From RYN-230 sp963793825 (lineage in GTDB: Bacteria; Actinomycetota; Actinomycetes; Streptosporangiales; Streptosporangiaceae), in NCBI GenBank assembly GCA_963793825.1, contig CAWCBE010000009.1, positions 62,001 through 126,000 of the forward strand: DNA of 64,000 bases, read 5' to 3'. The notes below the pieces were generated by a model. The model ran no database searches. It was not told the origin of the DNA and worked only from the letters and a program-made list of their open reading frames with translations. Positions 16,288-24,728 of the stretch are shown here, piece after piece (within the stretch, counting starts at the first letter, position 1; each line of letters begins with the position of its first letter). The translations under genes were made by a program, and so were the position numbers.

Positions 16288-19200
16288 ATGACGACGGGGA
16301 CACCGTGGCAGCGGCTGGCCAGCTTGGAGTGCTACCGCGTTACCCAGATCCCGCGCCGCTGCCCCGACGGCACACCACCCTCCTCACCCGGAGCGGCCGG
16401 CCCGGACCACGGGCGGGCGGCCCGCGGCGCGGCACTGGCCGCCGCCTATCACGCCGCGATCAGCAGCGGCCCGAACGCGGGAACCATAACCGTGCCCGCG
16501 GGCATGACCGCCCCCGCGGGCACGGTCGCCGTCGGCTGGGTGCGGACCGCCCCAGGCACCCCGGTGCACGTGCTGGTGGCCGGGGCCGCCCTGCGCGGCA
16601 GCACCCGGCCCGTGGCCCGCACCGCCGACTTAGCCGCCCCCGAGGTCTCCCTCGCCTTACCCGGGGGCGGGAAAGGCCAGCTCATCACGCCTGGCGGCCT
16701 GGCCGCGGCGATGAACTCGCTGCCCTGCTGGACCATGGTCGCCGGGATCGCCGACGGCCTGCTGGCTGAGGACCCCGGCCCGCCACCGCCCGGCCGGGCC
16801 ACCCTGGAGGAATGCCTGCTCGCCGCGTGGGACGGCGCGTTCGGCTGGCTGGTCCTTGCGGACCCGCTGCACCCTCCCGAGATCGGGAAGCTGGCCGCGC
16901 ACGCGGCGGGCCGGCAGCGGCTCACGGCTGGCCTGGCCGACCGCGACGCGGATAAGGCGGTCGAGGCGCGGCGCCTCGCCCTCCGGCACACCGAACTGCG
17001 CCAGGGCCTGTCGGCCGGCCTGTGGCGGGTGCACATGCTGGCCGGCGCGGCCGACCCCGAAGCGGCCGCGCGGGTCGCCGCCCTGGTCTGTGCCTCCGCG
17101 GATACCAGCGGCCTTCCCTACGCGCTCACTCCCTCTGGATGCGCAACGAAACCCCTCCCCGACCTGCTCGCCGCCCGCCCCGGGGACCCGGCACCAGCCC
17201 GGACGGACGCGTCCGCGGCGTTCCCGTTCGACGCCAGCACCGCGCTGCTGGCTACCCTGACCCGGGTGCCGGAGGCCGAGGTGCCTGGCGTCCGGCTGGT
17301 GCTGCGCCCCGAATTCGATGTCACGGTCGAGCAGCCGGGCCGCCCGGAAGCCGCTGGCCCCGCCCTGGAGCTCGGCACGGTGCTGGACCGGGACGGCCGC
17401 CTGGCCGGACGGCTGTCCCTGCCCACGGCGTCGCTGAACCGGCATGTATTCGTGTGCGGCGCGACCGGGGCCGGGAAGTCGCAGACCGTGCGGGCCCTGC
17501 TGGAGTCCGCGTCCGGGGCGGGTTTGCCCTGGCTGGTCGTCGAGCCGGCCAAGGCGGAGTACCGGATGATGGGCGTCCGGCTGGCTGGGCGTGCGGGCGG
17601 GGTGGTACGGATCCGGCCCGGCGAGGCTGATCAGGTCGCCGCGGGGATCAACCCGCTGGCGCCGGCCGTGGATGCCGCTGGCCGCCGGTTCCCGCTGCAG
17701 ACGCACGCCGACCTGCTCCGGGCGCTGTTCGTGGCGTCGTTCGCGGCGGAGGAGCCGTTCCCGCAGGTGCTGTCCGCCGCGGTGACCCGGGTGTACGCGG
17801 AGGCCGGGTGGGACCTGGCACTGGGCGAGCCGGCCACCCCGGGTGTCGAGCCGCGGTACCCGACGCTGGGTGACCTGCAGGCGGCGGCCGAGCGGATCGT
17901 CACCGAGATCGGGTACGGCCGGGAGATCACCGACAACGTGCGCGGGTTCATCCGGGTGCGGCTGTCCAGCCTGCGGCTGGGCACCACGGGGCGGTTCTTC
18001 GAGGGCGGGCACCCGATCGACTTCGGCCGGCTGCTGGCCCGCAACGTGGTGTTCGAGATCGAGGACGTCGGCGACGACCGGGACAAGGCGTTCCTGATGG
18101 GCACGGTGCTCATCCAACTGACGGAGTACCTGCGGCTGCGGGCGCGTTCGGAGGGGACGGGCCCGGGCGGGGTGGACGGCGCTGGCGGTGCGCCGGGGCT
18201 GCGGCACCTGGCGGTGTTCGAGGAGGCGCACCGGCTGCTGCGGCGGCCCGACGACCTCGGCGCCCCGGGCGCTGCCGGGGCCGCGACGCATGCGGTGGAG
18301 ATGTTCGCCGGGCTGCTCGCCGAGATCCGCGCCTACGGCGAGGGCCTGGTCATCGCCGAGCAGATCCCGGCCAAGCTGCTGCCCGACGCGGTGAAGAACA
18401 CCGCCGTCAAGATCGTGCACCGCCTGCCCGCGGCCGACGACCGGGACACGGTCGGGGCGACGATGAACCTGACCGACGCGCAGTCCCGGTACCTGGTCAC
18501 CTTGCCGCCCGGGCAGGCGGGGGTGTTCACCGACGGGATGGACTACCCGGTGCTGGCGGTCATGCCGGATGGCACGGCCCGGGAAGCGGCGGCTCCGCCG
18601 GTGACCGAATCACCGGCCGGAGTGGTCGGGTCGCGGTCGGGCAGTTGCGGGCCGGGCTGCCAGGCGAGCCCCTGCACGCTGCGCGACATGCGCGCTGCCC
18701 AACGCCTCCTCGACGACCTGCCCGCCCTCGTCCTGTGGGCGGAGATGTCGGTGCTCGCGCACGTGACCGGTTGGCTGATGCCACCACCCGCGGCCGGCGG
18801 GGAGCTGGCGACCCGGCTGGCCGGGCTGGCCTCGCAGCCGCGCCTGCTCGACTGCGCGGTGTCGCACGCGGCTGACACGGCCGTGGCCAGCCGGTCCAGC
18901 GAGATCGCCGCGCGGGTCAGCCCCGGCGCCCTGGCCGTGCACGTGGCCGTGGCCATGCGCCGCTGGATCGGGGACGGCGGCCGGGCCTGCACGTTCCCGG
19001 AACCGCAGTGGCTGGCCCCCGCGTTCCGGTGGGCGCTGATCCTGGACGACCTGAAAACCCTGGACCGCCGCGAGGCCGGGGCCGGGCGGCACCCCCGCTC
19101 CGCCGAATGGGAACGCGCCACCGGCCGGATCATCCCGGGCCAGACATGCGCCCGCCAGATCGGCGTGGTTCAGCGCTGGTATGACACGGATCAGCGGGAT

Positions 19201-19395
19201 TCCGGCCGCGTGCGGCGGGTCGCGTTCGGCACGATGTCCCCCTCGGCGGTGGAAGTGGCAGTCGGGGCGTGCCGCGGCGACGAGGACTGGGAACAGCACC
19301 TGTCCGCCGCGCTTGGTGACCTGCACGACTGCCGCTGGCCCCTGGACTACTTGGGCGGCGGCGCCGATAGTACGACTCCAGGTATCGGGAGGTGA
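16288..19395 (+). CDS. HerA/FtsK-like P-loop ATPase
   Basis: This 1,035-residue protein is unusual in size and context. Residues 1 to about 380 are an unassigned, partly beta-rich region. The motor domain begins with SLNRHVFVCGATGAGKSQTV (Walker A GATGAGKS, 391-398). It carries WLVVEPAKAEYR, a HerA/VirD4-style feature, the Walker B HLAVFEEAH (640-648) and the sensor-like region GLVIAEQIPAKLLPDAVKN. The C-terminal third has Cys787, Cys791 and Cys796 (SCGPGCQASPC), a possible metal site, and a helical domain. HerA-type ATPases translocate DNA or protein and occur in conjugation, secretion and defence systems. Its stop overlaps the Shine-Dalgarno of the next gene, so it is co-translated with a zeta-toxin-like protein. 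ATG 16288 is the likely start, though AGAGGA is very close. Confidence 0.8.
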   Translation: MTTGTPWQRLASLECYRVTQIPRRCPDGTPPSSPGAAGPDHGRAARGAALAAAYHAAISSGPNAGTITVPAGMTAPAGTVAVGWVRTAPGTPVHVLVAGAALRGSTRPVARTADLAAPEVSLALPGGGKGQLITPGGLAAAMNSLPCWTMVAGIADGLLAEDPGPPPPGRATLEECLLAAWDGAFGWLVLADPLHPPEIGKLAAHAAGRQRLTAGLADRDADKAVEARRLALRHTELRQGLSAGLWRVHMLAGAADPEAAARVAALVCASADTSGLPYALTPSGCATKPLPDLLAARPGDPAPARTDASAAFPFDASTALLATLTRVPEAEVPGVRLVLRPEFDVTVEQPGRPEAAGPALELGTVLDRDGRLAGRLSLPTASLNRHVFVCGATGAGKSQTVRALLESASGAGLPWLVVEPAKAEYRMMGVRLAGRAGGVVRIRPGEADQVAAGINPLAPAVDAAGRRFPLQTHADLLRALFVASFAAEEPFPQVLSAAVTRVYAEAGWDLALGEPATPGVEPRYPTLGDLQAAAERIVTEIGYGREITDNVRGFIRVRLSSLRLGTTGRFFEGGHPIDFGRLLARNVVFEIEDVGDDRDKAFLMGTVLIQLTEYLRLRARSEGTGPGGVDGAGGAPGLRHLAVFEEAHRLLRRPDDLGAPGAAGAATHAVEMFAGLLAEIRAYGEGLVIAEQIPAKLLPDAVKNTAVKIVHRLPAADDRDTVGATMNLTDAQSRYLVTLPPGQAGVFTDGMDYPVLAVMPDGTAREAAAPPVTESPAGVVGSRSGSCGPGCQASPCTLRDMRAAQRLLDDLPALVLWAEMSVLAHVTGWLMPPPAAGGELATRLAGLASQPRLLDCAVSHAADTAVASRSSEIAARVSPGALAVHVAVAMRRWIGDGGRACTFPEPQWLAPAFRWALILDDLKTLDRREAGAGRHPRSAEWERATGRIIPGQTCARQIGVVQRWYDTDQRDSGRVRRVAFGTMSPSAVEVAVGACRGDEDWEQHLSAALGDLHDCRWPLDYLGGGADSTTPGIGR

Positions 19396-19398
19396 CCC

Positions 19399-20985
19399 AT
19401 GCCCATAGACCGCCCCTCCGACTTACCCGACGACGAACGACCCGCGACGGAGAACGCGGGCCGGGCAGCCGACGAGTGGCGGGCTGCCGAGGACAGCCAA
19501 GCACCCGGCGGCCGGCGGCCCAGCCCGGCTGTGCAGGCATCGGAGCAACCGCAGCCCAGTGCAGATGGGCGACCGGACGATCGCGGCCAACCCAGTGCGG
19601 ATGGACCGGCCGGCGGTAGCGAACAGCGGAACCCTGGTGATCAGCAAGGCGATGCCGAAGACCGCGCTCTCGACACGCAGCCGGTGGACGAAGCCCGACC
19701 CGAAGCCAGCGCGGCGACTGCCGAAGCGCCTGATCAACCTGAGGCCGCCACAGCCGAACCCCGCACCCGCCAGGAACACGCCGACATCCACCCCACAGGT
19801 CGGCGGTGCGATCTGGGGTTGGACGAAATTCGGATCGATGCACTGTCCGAAGAATCGGCACCCGATAGCTCGCCGAACCGTCCAGTGGACGAGAACGAGT
19901 CTCCTACCGAAGAACCTCGACCAGTCGAGGGCCCAGGCCAGCAAACCGACGCCGATGCCAAGACCGCCCTTGAGCCGAGCGACGAAGATGAGCTTTCAGC
20001 TTCGGCCGATCTATTCAACGATGTCCCCGACGGCCAACCAGAGCCCATCCCTGATTGTGAAGCTACTGATGGAACTGGTGAGGGAGACGAGAGGTCACTC
20101 GACCAGCATCCGCGCTCCGATGAACCAGCCATAGAAAGCGACATGCGCCCTCTAACGGACAAGGAATGGATAGAACATGTAGAACAAGTAGTGGAAGGTC
20201 TCGACAAGGCCAGCGCCGCGGGACTTGAGACGAATCAACTTCACACAGTTAGCCCTGACCATCGTGAATGGAACGTAGAGCGCAACCGCCTTCAGGGAAT
20301 TTTAGTTTCGGATCTATACGCTAAATCACAAGATGTTCCCTGCGACGGAAAAGCCCTCATAGCTGGTGGCTTGGGAGGCGCAGGAAAAACAACAATCCTG
20401 ACCGAGCATGCCGGCATTGATCTGTCACAATACTTAGTGATAAATCCTGATAACATTAAGAAGGAGATGGCACTTCGCGGAATGATCACCGAGGTAGAAG
20501 GCTTATCCCCCATGGAGGCCTCCGAACTCGCACATGAGGAGGCCTCCTACATAGCAAAGCGTCTGGCCGTTAGAGCGATGGCTGACAAACGCAACGTTAT
20601 CTGGGACATCACGATGTCTAGCACTGACAGCACGGAAGAGCGCATTGCAGGGTTGCGTGATGCTGGCTACACCAAAGTTGATGGGCTTTTCGTGGATATT
20701 CCCATAGAGACAAGTATCAGGCGAATGCAAGTGAGGCACCGCGAGGGCCACGAGAACTACCGGGCAGGCAAGGGCTTGGGCGGAAGGTACGTTCCTCCCA
20801 AGGTTACCTTGTGCAGGAAAGACCCTGAGTGGAGTAGCCAGAACAGAAGGACTTACGAAGCCGTTAAACCGAGATTCGACAACTGGACCCTGTACGACAA
20901 CTCGGTCGATGACCAGCGACCCAGCTTAGTCGAATCGAATGCATATCGTGCCACAAACAGGGAGAAGCGAAGCCATGACCAGTGA
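19399..20985 (+). CDS. Zeta-toxin-fold kinase with long polar N-terminal leader
   Basis: This 528-residue protein has two parts. Residues 1 to about 245 are acidic, rich in Pro, Glu, Asp, Gln and Ala, low in hydrophobics and probably disordered. Residues of about 255-515 form a zeta-toxin/polynucleotide-kinase-like P-loop domain: ALIAGGLGGAGKTT (Walker A, Lys330), YLVINPDNIKKEM (Asp351), ASYIAKRLAVRAM, NVIWDITMSS and GYTKVDGLFVDIPIETSIRR. Zeta toxins phosphorylate UDP-N-acetylamino sugars or other small substrates; this member's target is unknown. The start is 3 bases after the ATPase stop, with GGGAGG overlapping that stop. The C-terminal half is much more AT-rich than the leader, a sign of transfer or module swapping. 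A small gene overlaps its 3' end. Confidence 0.85.
   Translation: MPIDRPSDLPDDERPATENAGRAADEWRAAEDSQAPGGRRPSPAVQASEQPQPSADGRPDDRGQPSADGPAGGSEQRNPGDQQGDAEDRALDTQPVDEARPEASAATAEAPDQPEAATAEPRTRQEHADIHPTGRRCDLGLDEIRIDALSEESAPDSSPNRPVDENESPTEEPRPVEGPGQQTDADAKTALEPSDEDELSASADLFNDVPDGQPEPIPDCEATDGTGEGDERSLDQHPRSDEPAIESDMRPLTDKEWIEHVEQVVEGLDKASAAGLETNQLHTVSPDHREWNVERNRLQGILVSDLYAKSQDVPCDGKALIAGGLGGAGKTTILTEHAGIDLSQYLVINPDNIKKEMALRGMITEVEGLSPMEASELAHEEASYIAKRLAVRAMADKRNVIWDITMSSTDSTEERIAGLRDAGYTKVDGLFVDIPIETSIRRMQVRHREGHENYRAGKGLGGRYVPPKVTLCRKDPEWSSQNRRTYEAVKPRFDNWTLYDNSVDDQRPSLVESNAYRATNREKRSHDQ
19751..19793. repeat. Copy A of a 41-43 bp dispersed repeat
   Basis: The segment begins CAGCCGAACC and contains CGCACCCGCCAGGAACA. 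It recurs at 23187-23227 with two substitutions and a 3-base gap. Here it encodes AEPRTRQEHADIHP in the toxin leader. Confidence 0.8.
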
Positions 20986-21265
20986 AATCTCAGACCTCAT
21001 CGCGGCGCTGCGAAGTGAGACTATGACTCTTGACGAAGTAGCGCAGATATTCCGCGAACGATCCTGGCCTACAAGTCCCGCACTTCAATCGCAAAATCAC
21101 CTTGAACTGGCAGAAGCTGCACAGAATGACCCTGAACCCTATATTCGGAATTCCTTCGACGACGTCGTCGCAGCCTATGATCAAGGAAAGCTAACGGATG
21201 GCGAGTATGCCGTGCTCTTGCAGGCCGTAACCGAGTCTAAGAGAGCTGAGGACCTTCGAGAATGA
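20975..21265 (+). CDS. Small partner protein of the zeta-like toxin, candidate antitoxin
   Basis: This 96-residue acidic protein overlaps the toxin gene by 11 bases. ATG 20975 is preceded by GGGAGAAG. It reads MTSEISDLIAALRSETMTLD, then EVAQIFRERSWP, and ends with a helical region GKLTDGEYAVLLQAVTESKR. No family is recognised and it lacks the classical epsilon-antitoxin features I know, so an antitoxin or immunity role is inferred from size, charge, overlap and position only. Its base composition matches the AT-rich 3' half of the toxin gene. Confidence 0.65.
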   Translation: MTSEISDLIAALRSETMTLDEVAQIFRERSWPTSPALQSQNHLELAEAAQNDPEPYIRNSFDDVVAAYDQGKLTDGEYAVLLQAVTESKRAEDLRE

Positions 21266-21354
21266 CTAACATATACCAACCATAAGCAGGAATGGCAACC
21301 CTTACATGTGGTGGCGGATAGAGGTGAAGCCTAACCACACCCGAGCACGGAATG

Positions 21355-21561
21355 TCAAAAAACACCTGTCCAGTGTTCGCACTCCGCCAAGAAGGCCCGC
21401 CAGTCAACAAGGGAGAAGGCCAAGTTTGACCCAGTGGGATTCTTGGAGTCCCGCACTGCAACTACGCCGGGCAGGTTGCGGGCGACCTCGACGCAGGCGC
21501 CGTTGGCGCTGCTGTAGCTGCTCTTCCTCCACTGGGCACGTTCGAGATGCACCTCGTCCAT
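21355..21561 (-). CDS. DUF397 family protein
   Basis: This 68-residue DUF397 protein reads AQWRKSSYSSANGACVEVAR, VVAVRDSKNPTGSNLAFSL and WRAFLAE. ATG 21561 has GAGAGGT upstream. It follows the HTH/DUF5753 gene by 16 bases in the same direction, so the two form an operon. Confidence 0.92.
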   Translation of the reverse strand: MDEVHLERAQWRKSSYSSANGACVEVARNLPGVVAVRDSKNPTGSNLAFSLVDWRAFLAECEHWTGVF

Positions 21562-21577
21562 GCCGTACCTCTCTCGC

Positions 21578-22435
21578 CTAAGTCTCCGCAACAAGGGACG
21601 CCACGAGCGACCTAGTGGCGTTCGGGCTGGCGGCCACTGCACGGAGATGCTCAAACATGAGCTTATACCGGCGCACGTCACTCTCTTCTTCAAGGAAGAG
21701 CTCCCCAGCCATGGTGTCGATGTAGATGACGTCGGGGATGGCGGCCTCAGCGAACTGTAGGAGGATGAACGAACCTGGCATGCCCGGGTGCGCACCCGCA
21801 TCGAACGGGATGACCTGGAAGGTGACGTTCGGTACCTCCGGCGCCTCAATCAGGTGCTGGAGTTGGGCATGCATGACAGTTGGGCCGCCTACCTGACGTC
21901 GGAGCGCAGCTTCATCGACGATGCACCACAGGTTGAGGGGGTTGTCATTCTCCAGCACCCCTTGGCGCTCAATACGAACTTCTACTCGGCGCTCAATCTC
22001 CTCTCGACTCGCCTGCGGCAACCCACCACGGATCACGGCACGGGCGTAGTCCTCCGTTTGGAGCAGGCCGGGGACGAAGAGAGACTCATAGTTCCACACG
22101 GTGTCGGCTTCGCCTTCGAAGCCGATGTAGGTGGAGTAGTGCTCCGGGAGCTCGGACTGGTATGCGTGCAACCAGCCTCTCTGGCGTGCCTCGCGGAGCA
22201 GCCCGACGAGCTCCTCTTGGCTTTCGCGGTCCACGCCATACAGGTCAAGCAGCGTTCGCAGCGTCCTGGTCTGCGGCCGGACGCGAGCATGCTCGATGCG
22301 GTACAGCGTCGCGGCGTTGACGCCCGTGCGCTCGAGGATCGCCTCCCGGGTCAATCCAGATGAGGCGCGTAATGACCGTAGCTCTGCGGCGAGGCGGCGG
22401 AGCCGGACAGTCGGCGTCTGGCGCTTACCAGACAT
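21578..22435 (-). CDS. XRE-type HTH regulator with DUF5753 domain
   Basis: This 285-residue protein is a paralogue of the regulator at 4294. The N-terminal HTH is ASSGLTREAILERTGVNAAT and LYRIEHARVRPQ. The DUF5753 part contains ESLFVPGLLQTEDYARAVI, IVDEAALRRQVGGP and VIPFDAGAHPGMPGSFILL. ATG 22435 follows GGAGGG. The spacer upstream has a 16-bp palindrome (22464-22479) that could be its operator, shared with the divergent HATPase gene. Confidence 0.93.
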   Translation of the reverse strand: MSGKRQTPTVRLRRLAAELRSLRASSGLTREAILERTGVNAATLYRIEHARVRPQTRTLRTLLDLYGVDRESQEELVGLLREARQRGWLHAYQSELPEHYSTYIGFEGEADTVWNYESLFVPGLLQTEDYARAVIRGGLPQASREEIERRVEVRIERQGVLENDNPLNLWCIVDEAALRRQVGGPTVMHAQLQHLIEAPEVPNVTFQVIPFDAGAHPGMPGSFILLQFAEAAIPDVIYIDTMAGELFLEEESDVRRYKLMFEHLRAVAASPNATRSLVASLVAET

Positions 22436-22463
22436 GAACACCCTCCGAATAGATGCGACTGCG

Positions 22464-22479
22464 TATGCATCGTTGCATA
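22464..22479. promoter_or_regulatory. Palindromic operator candidate between HTH/DUF5753 and HATPase genes
   Basis: TATGCA, the spacer TCGT, and TGCATA form a 16-bp site with perfect arms, 29 bases upstream of the HTH gene start and 18 bases upstream of the HATPase gene start. Binding by the HTH protein is inferred. Confidence 0.5.
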
Positions 22480-22496
22480 GTCCTGAGATCACCGGC

Positions 22497-23036
22497 ATGA
22501 TGGCGTCAACAGCTTTGCACACCCTTCTCGATCAGATGGGCGCACCAGTCATGAACGGGCGAGCACCAGCCAGACAGGACGGGCTTGGATTACGGGATGA
22601 CCCCGGCTCCTGGCCAAGGCAGTCTTACCTGGAGTTGGGCGTGACAGCGTCGGCTGTGCCCCATGCCAGGCGACACACTCGGCTGGTGCTGGCGGAGTGG
22701 GGGCTACCGGAGTTAGCCGATCCGGCCGAACAGATTGTCTCCGAACTCATGACCAACGCGGTCGCCGCGTCCCGCGGGCTGCTGGGTAGCCGGTTCGGCG
22801 GCCGGTGGTCAGCAGGGTTACCACCGGTTCGGTTGTGGCTGGTGGCCCATTCCCGGCGGGTGCTCGTGCAGGTCTGGGACGGCAACAACCGGATGCCCGA
22901 GCAGCAGGAAGCTGGCCCGGAGGGTGAGAGCGGACGTGGGCTCTGGTTGGTCGAGGCCCTCAGCGAAGACTGGGGAGCCTTCCAGCCCGAGCACGCCAGC
23001 GGAAAGGTGACCTGGGCGCTGGTGGCCAGTCCGTGA
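22497..23036 (+). CDS. HATPase_c regulatory kinase, RsbW/anti-sigma-like
   Basis: This 179-residue protein has a GHKL ATP-binding fold: the N-box EQIVSELMTNAVAAS, the G1 box VQVWDGNN and the G2 box GRGLWLVEALSEDWG. Such single-domain proteins are anti-sigma or switch kinases in actinomycetes and often lie next to HTH/DUF5753-DUF397 pairs, as here. No Shine-Dalgarno is obvious; ATG 22497, 22500 and 22551 are all possible. The stop overlaps a GTG at 23033 that could extend the Nudix protein. Confidence 0.88.
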   Translation: MMASTALHTLLDQMGAPVMNGRAPARQDGLGLRDDPGSWPRQSYLELGVTASAVPHARRHTRLVLAEWGLPELADPAEQIVSELMTNAVAASRGLLGSRFGGRWSAGLPPVRLWLVAHSRRVLVQVWDGNNRMPEQQEAGPEGESGRGLWLVEALSEDWGAFQPEHASGKVTWALVASP

Positions 23037-23186
23037 CCGGCAGCCCGGCTCCCGGCACTGGCAGACAACCACCGAGCCCGGTCAGGCGTCCTGCGCCGTT
23101 CTGGCTGGCCATCTTTGCCGCTGTCCTGCCCGGCCGGCTGGCGAAGAGGCTGGTGTCCAGCGAGACTACGGCAAGTGAACGTGAGC

Positions 23187-23227
23187 CAGCCGAACCGCGC
23201 ACCCGCCAGGAACATGCCGTCCACCCC
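23187..23227. repeat. Copy B of the 41-43 bp dispersed repeat
   Basis: This matches 19751-19793 with two substitutions and a 3-base gap. Here it lies just upstream of the likely Nudix start, or encodes AEPRTRQEHAVHP if the longer Nudix start is used. Confidence 0.8.
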
Positions 23228-23254
23228 GGAGAGCCGGACGGCCGAGGACCGGCA

Positions 23255-23749
23255 TTGACGCGCCCCATCCCCCGGCCTTCGGCCCGCGTCCTAGTCGTCG
23301 GTCCCGCCGACACGCTGCTGCTGCTCAAGTTGCGCACACACGGCCGCACGCCCGAGTCAACCTACTGGCTGACGCCGGGTGGCGGGATCGCCCCAGGTGA
23401 GTCCGTGGCTGAAGCCGCCGCGCGGGAGCTGCGGGAGGAAACCGGCATCCAGGTGTCACCCGCGGACCTCGGGCCGGTCGTTGCCTACAGCGCAGGCGAA
23501 TGGTCAACCAGCCGGGCAGTCTTCGCGGCCCACGATTCGTACTTCTTCGCCAGGTGGACGGACACGACCATTGACACCAGCGGGCAGGAAGAGCTGGAAC
23601 GCTCCCTGATCATCGAGCACCGCTGGTGGGACCTCGACGACCTGGCCAGTACTAGCGAGCGGATCGTCCCGGCGAACGCAGCCCGGCTGGTCCGCTCCCT
23701 GCTCGCAGGCAGTCACCCGGCTGAGCCGATCCATTTGCCCTGGGGCTAG
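23255..23749 (+). CDS. Nudix hydrolase
   Basis: This 164-residue Nudix enzyme hydrolyses nucleoside diphosphates linked to another moiety. The Nudix box is complete: GGGIAPGESVAEAAAREL followed by REETGIQ. VLVVGPADTLLLLKLRTHG precedes it, and HRWWDLDDL is the late family feature. TTG 23255 has GAGGA six bases upstream. A longer reading from GTG 23033, overlapping the HATPase stop as GTGA, would add 74 low-complexity residues. A hairpin follows directly. Confidence 0.88.
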   Translation: MTRPIPRPSARVLVVGPADTLLLLKLRTHGRTPESTYWLTPGGGIAPGESVAEAAARELREETGIQVSPADLGPVVAYSAGEWSTSRAVFAAHDSYFFARWTDTTIDTSGQEELERSLIIEHRWWDLDDLASTSERIVPANAARLVRSLLAGSHPAEPIHLPWG

Positions 23750-23769
23750 CAGGCCCGGACGGGGCCTGC
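23749..23769 (+). terminator. Hairpin terminator after the Nudix gene
   Basis: GCAGGCCC and GGGCCTGC form an 8-bp stem with a 5-base loop; the first base is part of the stop codon. Confidence 0.6.
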
Positions 23770-23964
23770 AGGGTCGAAAGCGGTGAAGTCCCACGGGTTC
23801 TGGATCACGCTGCTGCACTCGCTGGACGTGAAGCCGCTATTGGGCGGGCTGCATTCGCGGTCCCGTTCACGGACCAGAACGCGGACACGGCCCGCTGGGT
23901 TCCGCGGCAACCTTGCCGCCACTACTACGTTGACTGATATATTGGTCGGCGTACTAGGAGGCGG

Positions 23965-24309
23965 ATGACTGTGAGCAGGCGGGACGGCGGGGCCGGGCAG
24001 GACGCGCTGCGCCGGGCCGGCGAGGCGTCGGTGCTGATCCTGATCAGCCTCGCGGACGGGCCCAAGCACGGCTACGCGCTGATCCAGGACATCAAGGAGC
24101 TCGTCGGCGTCGAGCTCGGGCCCGGCACGCTCTACGGCGCGCTGGACCGGCTCGAGCCGCTCGGCCTGATCGAGTCACTGCCCGCCGAGGACCGGCGCCA
24201 TCCCTATCGCATTACCGCGCCGGGGGCGGCGGCGCTCCGCGTGCACCTCGATTCGCTTGAGCGAGTCAGTGCGGCGGGGCGGCTGCGGCTGCGGCTGGGC
24301 GGCATCTGA
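23965..24309 (+). CDS. PadR-family transcriptional repressor
   Basis: This 114-residue winged-helix repressor has the PadR signature VLILISLADGPKHGYALIQD, then LGPGTLYGALDRLEPLGLIE and HPYRITAPGAAAL. ATG 23965 follows AGGAGG. The upstream region holds TTGACTGATATATTGG, an AT-rich site that may include its own promoter and operator. Its stop overlaps the start of the next gene (TGATG), so it leads a three-gene operon. Confidence 0.92.
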   Translation: MTVSRRDGGAGQDALRRAGEASVLILISLADGPKHGYALIQDIKELVGVELGPGTLYGALDRLEPLGLIESLPAEDRRHPYRITAPGAAALRVHLDSLERVSAAGRLRLRLGGI

Positions 24310-24728
24310 TGGATGCCCCCCGGGCGCCCCGGCTGGTCGAGACCGTGCTGCAGTGCTACCCGGCCCGCTGGCGCCGCCGCCACGGGGAGGAGGCCGCCGA
24401 GCTGGCCGCACTGCTGATCAGGGACGGGACCCCGGCGGTCTCGGTTGCCTGGAGCTACCTGGCCGGCGCGGCACGGGAATGGCTTACGCCGCGCCCCGGA
24501 CGGCATCTGACCGCCGTGGCATGCGCGCTGCTGGTCGTGGCCTGCTCGGTGGGCGTTTCGGCGGGACTGCTGGCCTCGACAGCGCCGGCCAGGGCAGCCA
24601 GTACGAGCCAGGCACGCGGACGCGCGCATTGCCGGCCCGGCTCGACTGGGCCCGTTCCGGGCGTGACCCCCGCCATGAGCCGCCCGCAGGTGATCATCTG
24701 GGAAGCCGGGCATGGCCGATCCTGCTGA
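24309..24728 (+). CDS. PadR-linked membrane protein of unknown function
   Basis: This 139-residue protein begins within the PadR stop codon. The N-terminus RLVETVLQCYPARWRRRHGE is typical of small proteins encoded after PadR genes in actinomycetes. One hydrophobic segment (LTAVACALLVVACSVGVSAG, about residues 67-86) anchors it, leaving a short outer tail. The next gene overlaps its 3' end by 17 bases. Confidence 0.8.
   Translation: MDAPRAPRLVETVLQCYPARWRRRHGEEAAELAALLIRDGTPAVSVAWSYLAGAAREWLTPRPGRHLTAVACALLVVACSVGVSAGLLASTAPARAASTSQARGRAHCRPGSTGPVPGVTPAMSRPQVIIWEAGHGRSC

Noticed and set aside
16288..19395. FtsK chromosome-segregation role for the large ATPase
   Set aside because: There are no N-terminal membrane segments and no gamma domain; the layout is HerA-like and the gene is linked to a toxin.
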